Assembly: GCA_947493255.1 (NCBI GenBank)
Contig: CANLQK010000007.1
Location: 248,001-312,000 of the forward strand
Source of the DNA: an uncultured Paracoccaceae bacterium
GTDB taxonomy: Bacteria; Pseudomonadota; Alphaproteobacteria; Rhodobacterales; Rhodobacteraceae
Direction: 5' to 3'
DNA length: 64,000 bases
In this document: positions 44,730 to 53,038 of the stretch, piece by piece
Layout: every line of letters starts with the position of its first letter
Position numbering within the stretch: position 1 is the first letter of the stretch
The notes under the pieces: generated by a model
Told to the model about the DNA's origin: nothing
Seen by the model: only the letters and a program-made list of their open reading frames with translations
The model's database searches: none
Position numbers and translations under genes: made by a program

Positions 44730-45254
44730 ATGAAAGCACTCACCCTCCTGTGCACAACAGCGTGCCTTGTGCTTCCCGCGACAGGTTTCGCACAAACGCC
44801 AACCATTCAAACAGAAGGGCCGATAATCCATCTTGCCGAAAACCTCGATGAAGCGGAGATGCTCGGCTGGTGTATCGACACTGAAGGCCGCGGGCAAAGC
44901 GAACAGTTGCACGCGCATTCGTGCAAGCCCACAGGTGATGATGTCCTGTTTTCCTATCTACCGGACAGTAACATGATCCAGTCCGCAACCTATGACGACG
45001 TTTGCATGGCCTACAACGCTCCCGAAGACGCTGAGAACCCGTTTGGGCTGATTGCCTGCGACCCTGCGGATGAGGCCCAAACGTTCGTCTATGACGAGGC
45101 CAGCATGGAAATTCGCCTCGGCACTGATGGAACGCACTGTGTGACGGTTTCTCAGACGATCGACAATGCCGGACCATACCAGTCTCGTGATCTCTTGCTC
45201 GCAGCGTGCGACACGTTGGAGCCAAGCTTTAAGCAATGGGTCATTCAAGGATGA
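44730..45254 (+). CDS. Secreted ricin-B-lectin-like protein
   Basis: 174 residues. Signal peptide to about residue 21 (ending GFA-QTP). The mature part has paired Cys and repeats of a beta-trefoil type; the QxW-like element FKQWV is at the C-terminus and LGWCIDTEG near the N-terminus. Such folds bind sugars, but the sugar-site residues cannot be judged here. ATG 44730 has GGAAAG upstream. It follows the DUF1499 gene by 29 bases. Confidence 0.65.
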   Translation: MKALTLLCTTACLVLPATGFAQTPTIQTEGPIIHLAENLDEAEMLGWCIDTEGRGQSEQLHAHSCKPTGDDVLFSYLPDSNMIQSATYDDVCMAYNAPEDAENPFGLIACDPADEAQTFVYDEASMEIRLGTDGTHCVTVSQTIDNAGPYQSRDLLLAACDTLEPSFKQWVIQG

Positions 45255-46014
45255 TCCACGGATCCGAACCTGCGCTCTATCGTGCGGGCTTGGACCTGCG
45301 AAACCACCATTCCAGCGAAACTGGTGAGAGCCAGGGTATCACTGGAAACAGCACACAGACGAAATCGAGCGACGACAAAGCTAAAAGAGAACCCGAACCG
45401 TTTCGGTCTTGTCAGCTGCTCATTTCATAGCTTCATGGCGGCGTTACTTGCTGCGTGATTTGAAGCCGCTGTTTCACATTGGCCCTGGCTGGATAAGACT
45501 GCCCTGTGCGAAACCCTTTAGGTTGATCATCCAGATTTGGTTGTGACTTGGTTCGTTGTGGCGCTGCTGTTGCGACGTGGGGTTTGGGAAATATTGTAAG
45601 CGAGGTTGGCCGGATGTGTTCCGTGGCAAAGACTGGACATGCCGGGTAACCGCCGTTGCCTATCAAGGCATCAGTCGATTTGAAAAACAAAGAGATCGGC
45701 TTGGCTACAACGCTTGTTTCAACTCGCGTACCTCTCGCGTGGCCGTTTATTTTGCGGTGCGGTGGCCCTGCTGCCCTAACTCGAGCGGCTCTCTTGTGCT
45801 CCGGGCGCGCGCAGCGAGAAAACCCAGTACTCGGATCAATCTCATTTTGAACTCTTGCGGTGTTTGCACATCGCAAAATGTATCCCGGCCTCAAATGTCA
45901 GCTACCTAAAAGACGCCCAACCTAGTTTGCAAAGGCAGATTTTCGCACTCTTTGACCACATCACGAACCTGTCGCTGGCGGGAGTCGCGAACCGCCCGCC
46001 AACCATCTCCGTTT
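45255..46014. other. 0.76 kb without a recognisable gene
   Basis: Both strands are full of stops except for two frames of about 120-150 codons (45433-45894 minus, 45556-45909 plus) that overlap each other and resemble nothing I know. The right end carries the hairpin and flank homologous to DNA downstream of the intact AAA+ gene. I judge this decayed island DNA. Confidence 0.6.
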
Positions 46015-46329
46015 TGATGTAGGACCGGATCCTCGCGCACGGTAGCGGCAACAAAACCTTCGTCGGGGTCTTCATGCACAAATCCCAGTAATTTAACCTG
46101 ATCTGCGTCGATCAAATCGCGCTGTACGATAATCTGCGCCATGGCATCCGTCATGAAGCTACCGATCGCTTCTTTGACGCGGCGCTCAATGGTCTTTGAT
46201 AAGACCGCCCTCACCCGCAAATCTGTTGATGTCGACGACTTCTGTTTCTTGCAGAAAGCCAGCTTTCACCTAGTCGAGGTTAGGGCGTTTGGGGAGGAGT
46301 TCGGTGAATGTTTCAAGGTAATGTATCAT
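46015..46329 (-). pseudogene. Decayed paralogue of the AAA+ ATPase gene
   Basis: From ATG 46329 the sequence matches the intact gene at 35011 (xxYLETFTELLPKxPNL), then has an in-frame TAG after about 18 codons and a frameshift about 30 codons later. A middle part matches ERRVKEAIGSFMTDAMAQII and LLGFVHEDPDEGFVAA, then jumps directly to the last residues EDPVLH. About 300 codons, including both Walker motifs, are deleted and the original stop is lost. Homology continues about 50 bp beyond the gene end. Confidence 0.8.
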
Positions 46330-46421
46330 CAACCCATGCCTTTCTCTACGGTGCCCTCGAGGTCTAAATCTTATGTAAGAATCTGATATTAATATATTAA
46401 TACTTATTGTTATCTACCCAC

Positions 46422-46706
46422 TTGCTTAGCTCTAAAACCTTGCTGCGATAGATGCCAACGGGTGCTGGCTGTTACCGACGCAGAAACGTACGAAGACGCG
46501 CTTCCACAGCCGTCAACTATCGTCCGCAAGGTTCGTCTACCTGGTGACGGAGAAGGCCAGATTGAATGAGGATGTCGTCATTCGACACAGATGCCATAAC
46601 GAGTGCTGCGCGAATCCCTCGCATCTGATCGAAGGGCCAGCGGCTGATGACAAACGGTATGATTGGGACTACTGGTCAAACGGTGTGGACTACGATCTGC
46701 AATAGC
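46422..46706 (+). CDS. HNH endonuclease-like reading frame (possibly a fragment)
   Basis: 94 codons read from TTG 46422; no ATG precedes the conserved part, so the start is unsure and the gene may be truncated. The product has NGCWLL, then VIRHRCHNECCANPSHLIEG and a following DDK, matching the zinc-finger-like HNH motif of phage and homing endonucleases (RHxCxNxxCxNPxHL). It lies between the AAA+ relic and tRNA-Gln, a common spot for such selfish nucleases in islands. Confidence 0.5.
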
Positions 46707-46837
46707 CTGTGGCTGGGGCCTTGAACCGGATTGGGGCTCTGACACCCTCAACACCCGCACACAGCAACTGTGGCATTCTTTGGGGCACCTTAGGCCTCAA
46801 CCCACCTTAATCGGCATTCAAACTATAGGAAGGTTTC

Positions 46838-46859
46838 GCTGGCTGGGATGGTAGGATTC
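46838..46859. other. Attachment-site copy 0, within the tRNA-Gln 3' end
   Basis: The 22 bp shared with copy 2 run from two bases beyond the encoded CCA to the T-arm. Integration here would restore the tRNA 3' end. Confidence 0.75.
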
Positions 46860-46914
46860 GAACCTACGGTACACTGTACCAAAAACAGTTGCCTTACCAC
46901 TTGGCTACATCCCA
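46840..46914 (-). tRNA. tRNA-Gln (anticodon TTG)
   Basis: A 75-base tRNA including encoded CCA. Acceptor arms TGGGATG and CATCCCA pair fully, the discriminator is G, the T-arm is GGTTCGAATCC, and the anticodon loop TTTTGGT gives TTG, reading CAA. All islands in the window abut its 3' end. Confidence 0.95.
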
Positions 46915-46977
46915 TCAGCGAGGTGGGTGATACGCAAATCCCGAAATAGGTTCAAGCCCTGAATTGACTGAATTTCG

Positions 46978-48300
46978 TTATTCCTTTGCGGCGTCCTCTC
47001 GCAGTAAATCTTCAACCTGTTCATCTTCACGTTCAGCTTCAATCATTCGGTCCAATGCAACGTCTGCATCAGCCGCGACAGGCGCGACGAGTGCGCTTTC
47101 TGCTGGGGGATGTTCAGGTACGGTTTTGGGATTCGTGGGGCGGGTTGGCGCGGCTGTGCCTTCCATCTGTAGGGTATACGTTGTGTTTGGTAGGCTGACA
47201 CCAGAGGCTTCTATTGCGCGTTTGACAAGGCGCAATGCTTCGCCACGGGCGAGAACCATGGATGTTTCAGTCTGATCTATCCAACCGACCAAGATGATTT
47301 CAATTCCCGCGTCAGTGATTTCACCGATCCAAGCGTTCGCGGCCGGTTCGTTCAGGACGAAAGGTAAGGCCTGCACTGTGTCCAAGGCTAAGTCACGGGT
47401 GGCGCCAAGGTCAGCGGCACTGTCGATGCCGATTGTGAACGTAAAGCGACGTTCCCGGTTTTGGCTGAAGTTGATGATGCGGCTTTTGAAAACGGTCGCA
47501 TTAGGAATACGGATATGGTTGCCGTCGAACGATAAAAGAATCGTCGCACGAGACGTCAGGCGTATGACCTTACCTTGGTCGCCATTGATTTCGACAACAT
47601 CATTGGGACGGAACGGTTGCCGGACTGACAACATGACCGAAGCAATAAAGTTTTCGACGGTGTCACGTACGGCAAAACCAATTGCCAGACCAATCAAACC
47701 TGCTGCGCCCAAGATCGTAGACAACAACGCGGTTGCATTCATGATGTCGAGGGCGATGACAATAGCCGCGATCACGAATGCGATGCGGACCAATGTGCGA
47801 AACAAGTCTGCGATAAACGCGTTGGGGGCCAATCTGTCCCACGGGTTACGCCACCGTCCAACCCATGTGCCGACCCACACAACCAATAGGAAAACCGTCA
47901 GGGCGATCAACGCGAGCGGCAATTGGACCATCAGTTGTTCTATCCGGTTCATGAACCGGTCAACAGCAGGGTCTAGGCGTCTGCGGATGTTCGTGGTTTC
48001 GGTGACGTCGTTCTTGATTGCGACGACGCCTTCAATACGGGTTACGAGGGCGTCTAAGTCTTGGACTTCAACAAGGGATGTTGTGGTGCCGCGTAAGGTA
48101 ACGACGCCGTCTGAAACTGTGACGGTTACATCATCGTAATTGCCCAATTCGCCGAGAATTTCACGAATGCGAACCGCGATGTTTGCGTCCATCTGATCGG
48201 ATTGTTCAGCAGATATGCTACCAGTTAATGTGTCTTGTGCAGTTGAAACTGTTGCGGGCAGCAGAAAGGTTAGAAGAGCTAAAAGCCGAAAAAAATGCAT
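46978..48300 (-). CDS. BON-domain mechanosensitive channel of the MscS family
   Basis: 440 residues. Signal peptide to about residue 21, then a periplasmic BON domain (about 45-100, VTVSDGVVTLRGTT), two or three membrane helices, and the MscS pore helix and beta domain (LGAAGLIGLAIGFAVRDTVENF, GDQGKVIRLTSRATILL). The C-terminus is a charged tail of about 50 residues. It opens under membrane tension. ATG 48300 is chosen because the signal peptide starts there. It follows kdsA on the same strand. Confidence 0.85.
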   Translation of the reverse strand: MHFFRLLALLTFLLPATVSTAQDTLTGSISAEQSDQMDANIAVRIREILGELGNYDDVTVTVSDGVVTLRGTTTSLVEVQDLDALVTRIEGVVAIKNDVTETTNIRRRLDPAVDRFMNRIEQLMVQLPLALIALTVFLLVVWVGTWVGRWRNPWDRLAPNAFIADLFRTLVRIAFVIAAIVIALDIMNATALLSTILGAAGLIGLAIGFAVRDTVENFIASVMLSVRQPFRPNDVVEINGDQGKVIRLTSRATILLSFDGNHIRIPNATVFKSRIINFSQNRERRFTFTIGIDSAADLGATRDLALDTVQALPFVLNEPAANAWIGEITDAGIEIILVGWIDQTETSMVLARGEALRLVKRAIEASGVSLPNTTYTLQMEGTAAPTRPTNPKTVPEHPPAESALVAPVAADADVALDRMIEAEREDEQVEDLLREDAAKE

Positions 48301-48364
48301 AATTGGACCGCCGATCAAAATTGATACGGCGATGTTAGGCGCTTCGAGGGCGGTTCGCTAGGGG

Positions 48365-49198
48365 CTAGAGGCGGACGGGATCTTCCTTGGCGATCTTGTC
48401 GATTGCCATGAGGGTTTTGATAACTCCGTCCATGTCGGCGAGTTTGATCATATTCGGACCGTCAGATGGGGCGTTGTCTGGGTCTTCGTGCGTCTCAAGG
48501 AATACGGCACCAATGCCTAACGCCACAGCAGAACGGGCCAAGGCTGGTGCAAATTCACGCTGGCCGCCGCTGGAACCACCAAGGCCGCCGGGTTGTGCAA
48601 CTGCATGCGTCGCGTCCATCACAACGGGGTAGCCGGTTTTCATCATTTCAGGCAGAGACCGCATGTCGGCGACAAGGGCGTTGTAGCCAAAGGAAACGCC
48701 ACGTTCAGTTAACATAAGCTTTGTGTTGCCGGTGCTTTCGACTTTGGTGACGACATTTGCCATGTCCCATGGCGCCAAAAACTGACCTTTCTTGATATTC
48801 ACGGCAGCGCCGCTTTCGCCTGCAGCCAACAACAGGTCTGTTTGGCGGCATAGAAAAGCGGGGATCTGCAAGATGTCGCAAACTTGGGCCACTGGTGTGC
48901 ATTGGTCAGGTGCGTGGATATCGGTGAGGACAGGGCAGCCGAATTCTGCCTTGATGGCAGCGTGTATGGCCAAACCTTCGTCCATGCCAAGACCACGTTT
49001 ACCAGACAACGAGGTCCGGTTTGCTTTGTCATAGCTGCCTTTGAACACAAACTGCGCACCGTGGGCGTCGCAAACGCGGGCCATTTCGGTGGCGATCATG
49101 CGGGCATGATCTAGCGATTCAAGTTGGCAAGGGCCCGCGATGACCGTCAATGGGCGGTCGTTGGAGGCCGTTACCGGACCAATAGAGACGTCTTTCAT
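48365..49198 (-). CDS. kdsA: 3-deoxy-D-manno-octulosonate 8-phosphate synthase
   Basis: 277 residues, family length. The TIM-barrel motifs IAGPCQLES, FKGSYDKANRTS, PVLTDIHAPDQC, VNIKKGQFLAPWDM and FLETHEDPDNAPSDGPNM are all present. It condenses arabinose 5-phosphate and phosphoenolpyruvate to Kdo 8-phosphate for lipopolysaccharide. Its start overlaps the stop of the capsule export gene (TAATG), tying Kdo supply to capsule export, whose lipid anchor in known systems carries Kdo. Confidence 0.95.
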   Translation of the reverse strand: MKDVSIGPVTASNDRPLTVIAGPCQLESLDHARMIATEMARVCDAHGAQFVFKGSYDKANRTSLSGKRGLGMDEGLAIHAAIKAEFGCPVLTDIHAPDQCTPVAQVCDILQIPAFLCRQTDLLLAAGESGAAVNIKKGQFLAPWDMANVVTKVESTGNTKLMLTERGVSFGYNALVADMRSLPEMMKTGYPVVMDATHAVAQPGGLGGSSGGQREFAPALARSAVALGIGAVFLETHEDPDNAPSDGPNMIKLADMDGVIKTLMAIDKIAKEDPVRL

Positions 49199-50826
49199 TA
49201 CGCACTTACCTGTTCACGAAGGATGGATGATGTCAGCGAGATCATCAGGTAGATGCCCGAGAAAATCAGGAACGCCAAGACGGTATTTTCGAATGACTTG
49301 GGATAGGTCGGTACATCCGGTGCGATTGGTGAAACAGATACAGATAGATAGCGGACCTGTTTGTTCGCTTCGATCTGTGCAAGGTCCATCTGTCCACGGG
49401 CTGCTTCGAAGTTTAGAAGGGCTGAGGCATAGTTTTCCTCGGCCTCTCGAAGTTGTGCGTTTTGCGACACGATTGACCCACCGTCACCGGCAGACAATTG
49501 ACCGCGCAGATTGGCGATTTGCCCTTCAAGTAACGCGATGGTTGTTTCAACCGCTTGAACGCGGGAGGCAAGTGGATTGCGTAGATCATTCAAGCTGGCT
49601 AAATTAATGCGTTCTTGGTCAAGCTCGACCTCTAACGTCACAATTCGTTGTTGAAGTGCAGTTGAGTCAGCAATGGGGTCAGCGCGACCAAGTTCTTCTT
49701 GAATTTGGACAAGTTGCGCCAACGCATCGCGACGGCGAGTTTCAGCTTGTTCAAAGACTTGAATGGAACCGGTCATTTGATCTTCGCGAACCCGTTGAGT
49801 GAGTCTGTCGACACGTTCTTCGGCATACCCGATCAATGCTTCAGAAAAATCCTGACTCTTTTCAGGATCCGCGGCGATGACTTCCATTCTTAGGATGCCC
49901 TCTGTCGGGTCGTAGCCAATTTGGACGCGATCGTTGAATACCCCATAGGCATCTTCGCCTGATGCGTCTTCAGGTAGTCGCTGAATTGCGTCAATTGCAT
50001 CACTTGAAAAATGTTCGGTGAATCCAAGTTCACCATCAAGGCGCAAAAACGCCTCGCGGGATGTTAAGTAGGACTGAACAGATGTACTGTCTGTTTGGGT
50101 GGCAAGACCTGTTCCTGAGAACAGGCTATTAAGTCCACCACCTGCTGTAGCTTCAGCCTGTTGAATGATGAATTCTGACTTGGTGCCATACATAGGCGTC
50201 GCCAAATTATAGAAATAGTATCCAGCAGCAATCGTGGGTAGCAAAACGAACACTGCAAGCCTGCTGAACAACGCTATGATGTTGCGTCGGCGTCTACGCG
50301 CGATGTCGAGTTGGATTTGGCGGATTTCACGCCCGCGCTGTTCTGCAGCATTTGTTGCGGGGCTAACCTGAGTTGAGGGTAGGCTTTGTTTGCGGTCAAC
50401 GGTTTGTGGCAGTTGCACGCGCGCCTGATCTGCGGGGACTTTGGCGGTGGCAGCCCTCATTTGACCGGCGGCGGCATCGGTCTGGCCGTCGTTCGGGGTG
50501 ACCAACTCCAGCACGTTTGCCCGTTGGAACGGGTCGATGCCCTTTTCGCGGAGCTGACGTACAGCGTCAAAATCGGATGTGACCGCCAGCCCGTTTTTCT
50601 GAGCGACACGACGTGCCATGCGCAATTGGCGACCTGTCAGCCCTTCCTGACGGATTGTGTCGATGTTTGTTTCAGCGGCAACCGTCGCTGGGCTGTCCAC
50701 GGTTCCATCCATCGCTTGCGCAGGCGCAGCGGTCTCGGGTGTTGAAGACGGCGTTTCAGCGTTGGGGCTGTTAGCCCCCGTAGAACGTCGTATCCGGAAT
50801 TTCTGTGCCTTGGGTTTCGTAGTCAT
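49198..50826 (-). CDS. kpsE: Capsule polysaccharide export inner-membrane protein (KpsE/BexC/CtrB type)
   Basis: 542 residues. A long cytoplasmic N-terminal region (1-195, low complexity), a membrane helix (about 197-220), a periplasmic part with coiled coils (about 330-460) and a C-terminal membrane helix (about 515-535). MYGTKSEFIIQQAE and SREAFLRL are family features. It belongs to the polysaccharide co-polymerase family that links ABC export to the outer-membrane channel. The N-terminal region is much longer than in E. coli KpsE. Its start overlaps the ATPase gene by about 56 bases. Confidence 0.85.
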   Translation of the reverse strand: MTTKPKAQKFRIRRSTGANSPNAETPSSTPETAAPAQAMDGTVDSPATVAAETNIDTIRQEGLTGRQLRMARRVAQKNGLAVTSDFDAVRQLREKGIDPFQRANVLELVTPNDGQTDAAAGQMRAATAKVPADQARVQLPQTVDRKQSLPSTQVSPATNAAEQRGREIRQIQLDIARRRRRNIIALFSRLAVFVLLPTIAAGYYFYNLATPMYGTKSEFIIQQAEATAGGGLNSLFSGTGLATQTDSTSVQSYLTSREAFLRLDGELGFTEHFSSDAIDAIQRLPEDASGEDAYGVFNDRVQIGYDPTEGILRMEVIAADPEKSQDFSEALIGYAEERVDRLTQRVREDQMTGSIQVFEQAETRRRDALAQLVQIQEELGRADPIADSTALQQRIVTLEVELDQERINLASLNDLRNPLASRVQAVETTIALLEGQIANLRGQLSAGDGGSIVSQNAQLREAEENYASALLNFEAARGQMDLAQIEANKQVRYLSVSVSPIAPDVPTYPKSFENTVLAFLIFSGIYLMISLTSSILREQVSA

Positions 50827-51463
50827 AGAGCTGTTTCGCTTCTTCCAAGGTTTCAAACATGGTCAGTTGGCCGTCATTCAAGACAGCCGCAGACCGGGCG
50901 AATTTTTCAAGTGTTGCAGGTTGGTGGGACACGATGATGACCGTGGTTGTGGCCAACCGTTCTTTCAATACATCCCCCGCTTTGCGGTTAAACTCCGCAT
51001 CGGTGGTTTGTGGCATGCCCTCGTCGATGAGGTAGATGTCAAAGTCCAGCGCAAGCATCAGCGCGAAGTTAAATCGCGACCGCATACCAGAACTGTAGGT
51101 GCCAAGCGGCATTTCAAAGTATTCTTTAATGCCCGCGAGCCAGCGGCAGAAGGCTTCGACATAATCCGGGTCAAGCCCATAAAGGCGTGCAATATAGCGG
51201 CTGTTTTCACGCGCGCTATGTTTGCTAACGACTCCGCCCATAAACCCAAGCGGGAATGAGATATTACAGGTCCTATGAATTTGCCCTTCGTCGGGTTTTT
51301 CCAGACCGGCCATCATGTTGATCAGGGTGGTTTTGCCGGTCCCATTGGGTGCAAGGATGCCAAGCGAGTTCCCTAATTCTACGCGAAACGACGCCTGATC
51401 AAGAATGACCTTGCGCTGTGTTCCGGTCCAAAAGGACTTACTGACATTCACAAATTCAAGCAT
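50771..51463 (-). CDS. kpsT: Capsule polysaccharide ABC exporter ATPase (KpsT/CtrD type)
   Basis: 230 residues. Walker A is ILAPNGTGKTTL (about residues 35-46), the signature is YSSGMRSRFNFAL, Walker B LDFDIYLIDEG, and the H-loop SHQ. These fit the small ATPases of capsule exporters. The permease (KpsM) is not next to it in this window. First gene of the unit kpsT-kpsE-kdsA(-mscS). Confidence 0.88.
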   Translation of the reverse strand: MLEFVNVSKSFWTGTQRKVILDQASFRVELGNSLGILAPNGTGKTTLINMMAGLEKPDEGQIHRTCNISFPLGFMGGVVSKHSARENSRYIARLYGLDPDYVEAFCRWLAGIKEYFEMPLGTYSSGMRSRFNFALMLALDFDIYLIDEGMPQTTDAEFNRKAGDVLKERLATTTVIIVSHQPATLEKFARSAAVLNDGQLTMFETLEEAKQLYDYETQGTEIPDTTFYGG

Positions 51464-51501
51464 TACGCCCTACTACACCTCAAATGGTTCTGACTTAGGT
51501 G

Positions 51502-51543
51502 ACAGATTTTCCATCTATTGTCCTCGATAGGAGAACAATCTGT
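51502..51543. promoter_or_regulatory. Inverted repeat in the kpsT upstream region
   Basis: ACAGATT (51502-51508) and AATCTGT (51537-51543) with inner partial pairing (ATTGT...ACAAT). It lies between divergent kpsT and the uracil-DNA glycosylase gene and may be an operator or hairpin. Confidence 0.35.
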
Positions 51544-51664
51544 CTATATTATGTCTGTGGTTTGGCGTTTGATACAATGGGCGTAACGGAAATTTTAGGG
51601 GGAAGCTTGGGCAATATGGATCGTGGTACTGTCATGTGTTGGATTTCGGCATAGTCTTGCACGT

Positions 51665-52249
51665 ATGAAACTATGCAACGACATCAAGGCGTGTCGCATT
51701 TGTGCGGGCCGGTTTGCCGCGACACACACAGCGCACAGCCCACGGCCCATTGTCTGGTTTACGCCGTCCGCGCGCATTTTGATTGCGGGCCAAGCCCCGG
51801 GAATGCGGGTGCACAAGAGTGGACGGCCCTTTACGGACCCTTCTGGTGATAGGCTTCGGCAGTGGCTTGGCATAGACGATGCATGTTTCTACGACATGAG
51901 CCGTATTGCAATTGTGCCGATGGCGTTTTGCTTTCCAGGGTACGATGGGAAAGGGGCAGATTTGCCGCCGCCCAAGATTTGCGGTGAGACGTGGCATGAC
52001 AACGTAATGGAAATGTTGCCAAATATTCGCCTAAGGGTGATCGTTGGTCGTGCGGCGCAACGGTTTCATTTGCAAACAAAAGCGGGTGTGACAGACACCG
52101 TACGCAATTGGCGCGCTCATGCCCCACACAGCTTTGCCTTGCCACATCCGTCGTGGCGCAATACGGGGTGGCTCAAGAAAAACCCGTGGTTTGATGCTGA
52201 AGTCCTGCCAGCATTGCAGGACCGCGTGCAAGAGGTGCTAAATGACTAA
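51665..52249 (+). CDS. Uracil-DNA glycosylase family protein
   Basis: 194 residues. ILIAGQAPGMRVHKSGRPFTDPSGDRLRQW is the first active-site block (about 42-70) and LPHPSWRNTGW the second (about 160), the pattern of small UDG-superfamily enzymes. Four Cys near the N-terminus (CNDIKACRIC) might bind an iron-sulfur cluster, but the full family-4 set is not clear. Probably removes uracil or another damaged base from DNA. The start is chosen at ATG 51665, after which homology begins. Confidence 0.7.
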   Translation: MKLCNDIKACRICAGRFAATHTAHSPRPIVWFTPSARILIAGQAPGMRVHKSGRPFTDPSGDRLRQWLGIDDACFYDMSRIAIVPMAFCFPGYDGKGADLPPPKICGETWHDNVMEMLPNIRLRVIVGRAAQRFHLQTKAGVTDTVRNWRAHAPHSFALPHPSWRNTGWLKKNPWFDAEVLPALQDRVQEVLND

Positions 52250-53030
52250 CTTGACGGATCTGGACAGTGCCCACGCGGCGATGAGCGCGAACGACGAAGA
52301 TGATATTGCCCGCCTTCGGTTTTATGAAAGATTGGCTGATACGGAGTTGTTCCTTTTGTTGGAGGCCGAGGCGGAAGGCGACCAAATTTCACCAGCGCTA
52401 TTCGAGGTTGAGGATCAACAATTCGTGCTGATTTTTGACCGCGAAGAACGGATGGTCGAGTTTTACGGTAAAATCGCGCCTTATGCTGCGTTGTCGGGAC
52501 GCGGGATGGCGCAGATGTTGGAAGGCCAGCGCATTGGAATGGCGTTGAACATGGGCGTGGCCCCATCAGCTATGTTGATCCCGGCAGAAGCGGTCGATTG
52601 GCTTTCACAGACATTGGGGGCGGACCCAGAACAGGTCGAGGGCCAAATCACTGAATTGACGCCTCCATCTGGCTTGCCGGAAAGCCTACTCGAGGCGTTG
52701 GATCGCAAGTTGGCCACAGCGGCTGGTTTGGCTGTTGAGGCGTATTTGTGCGGTGTTACCTATGAAGGCGGCGGTCGTGGGCATATGTTGGCGTTCGTTG
52801 GAACGATTGACGGCGCAGAAGGCGCATTAACGGCTGCGGTAAACGAGGCTTTGGTTTTTTCGGGGATCGAAGCGGGGATGTTGGACGTTGCCCATTTGGA
52901 AGGTGGCGATCCGATATCGGAACGCGTGGCCAAGGTTGGATTGCGGTTTGATCTGCCGACACCGCAAATGCCGCAGCAGCCTGGTTCAAATCCTGGTATG
53001 GACCCAAGCAAGCCGCCCAAATTACACTGA
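52242..53030 (+). CDS. SseB family protein
   Basis: 262 residues. The N-terminal SseB-like domain is seen in FYERLADTELFLLLEAEAEG, VLIFDREERMVEF and GVAPSAMLIPAEAVDWL; a second domain spans about 145-235. Cytoplasmic, no catalytic motif known. Overlaps the glycosylase gene by 8 bases, so they form one unit. Its stop is 8 bp from the convergent reductase stop. Confidence 0.75.
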   Translation: MTNLTDLDSAHAAMSANDEDDIARLRFYERLADTELFLLLEAEAEGDQISPALFEVEDQQFVLIFDREERMVEFYGKIAPYAALSGRGMAQMLEGQRIGMALNMGVAPSAMLIPAEAVDWLSQTLGADPEQVEGQITELTPPSGLPESLLEALDRKLATAAGLAVEAYLCGVTYEGGGRGHMLAFVGTIDGAEGALTAAVNEALVFSGIEAGMLDVAHLEGGDPISERVAKVGLRFDLPTPQMPQQPGSNPGMDPSKPPKLH

Positions 53031-53038
53031 AATTAGGG

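Larger units (their letters stand above)
38799..46859. mobile_element. Second, partly decayed island between repeat copy 2 and tRNA-Gln
   Basis: Bounded by exact 22-bp repeats. It holds an RND efflux system, two accessory genes, then 1.6 kb of decayed DNA with a broken AAA+ paralogue and an HNH-like frame next to the tRNA. No integrase remains, so if it once moved by itself its recombinase has been lost. Confidence 0.55.

Noticed and set aside
45433..45909. Two overlapping opposite-strand frames of about 120-150 codons
   Set aside because: They overlap each other, have weak starts and resemble nothing; the region shows decay next to a clear pseudogene.
47294..48139. 281-codon plus-strand frame
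   Set aside because: Antisense to the mscS-like gene, which has clear family motifs.
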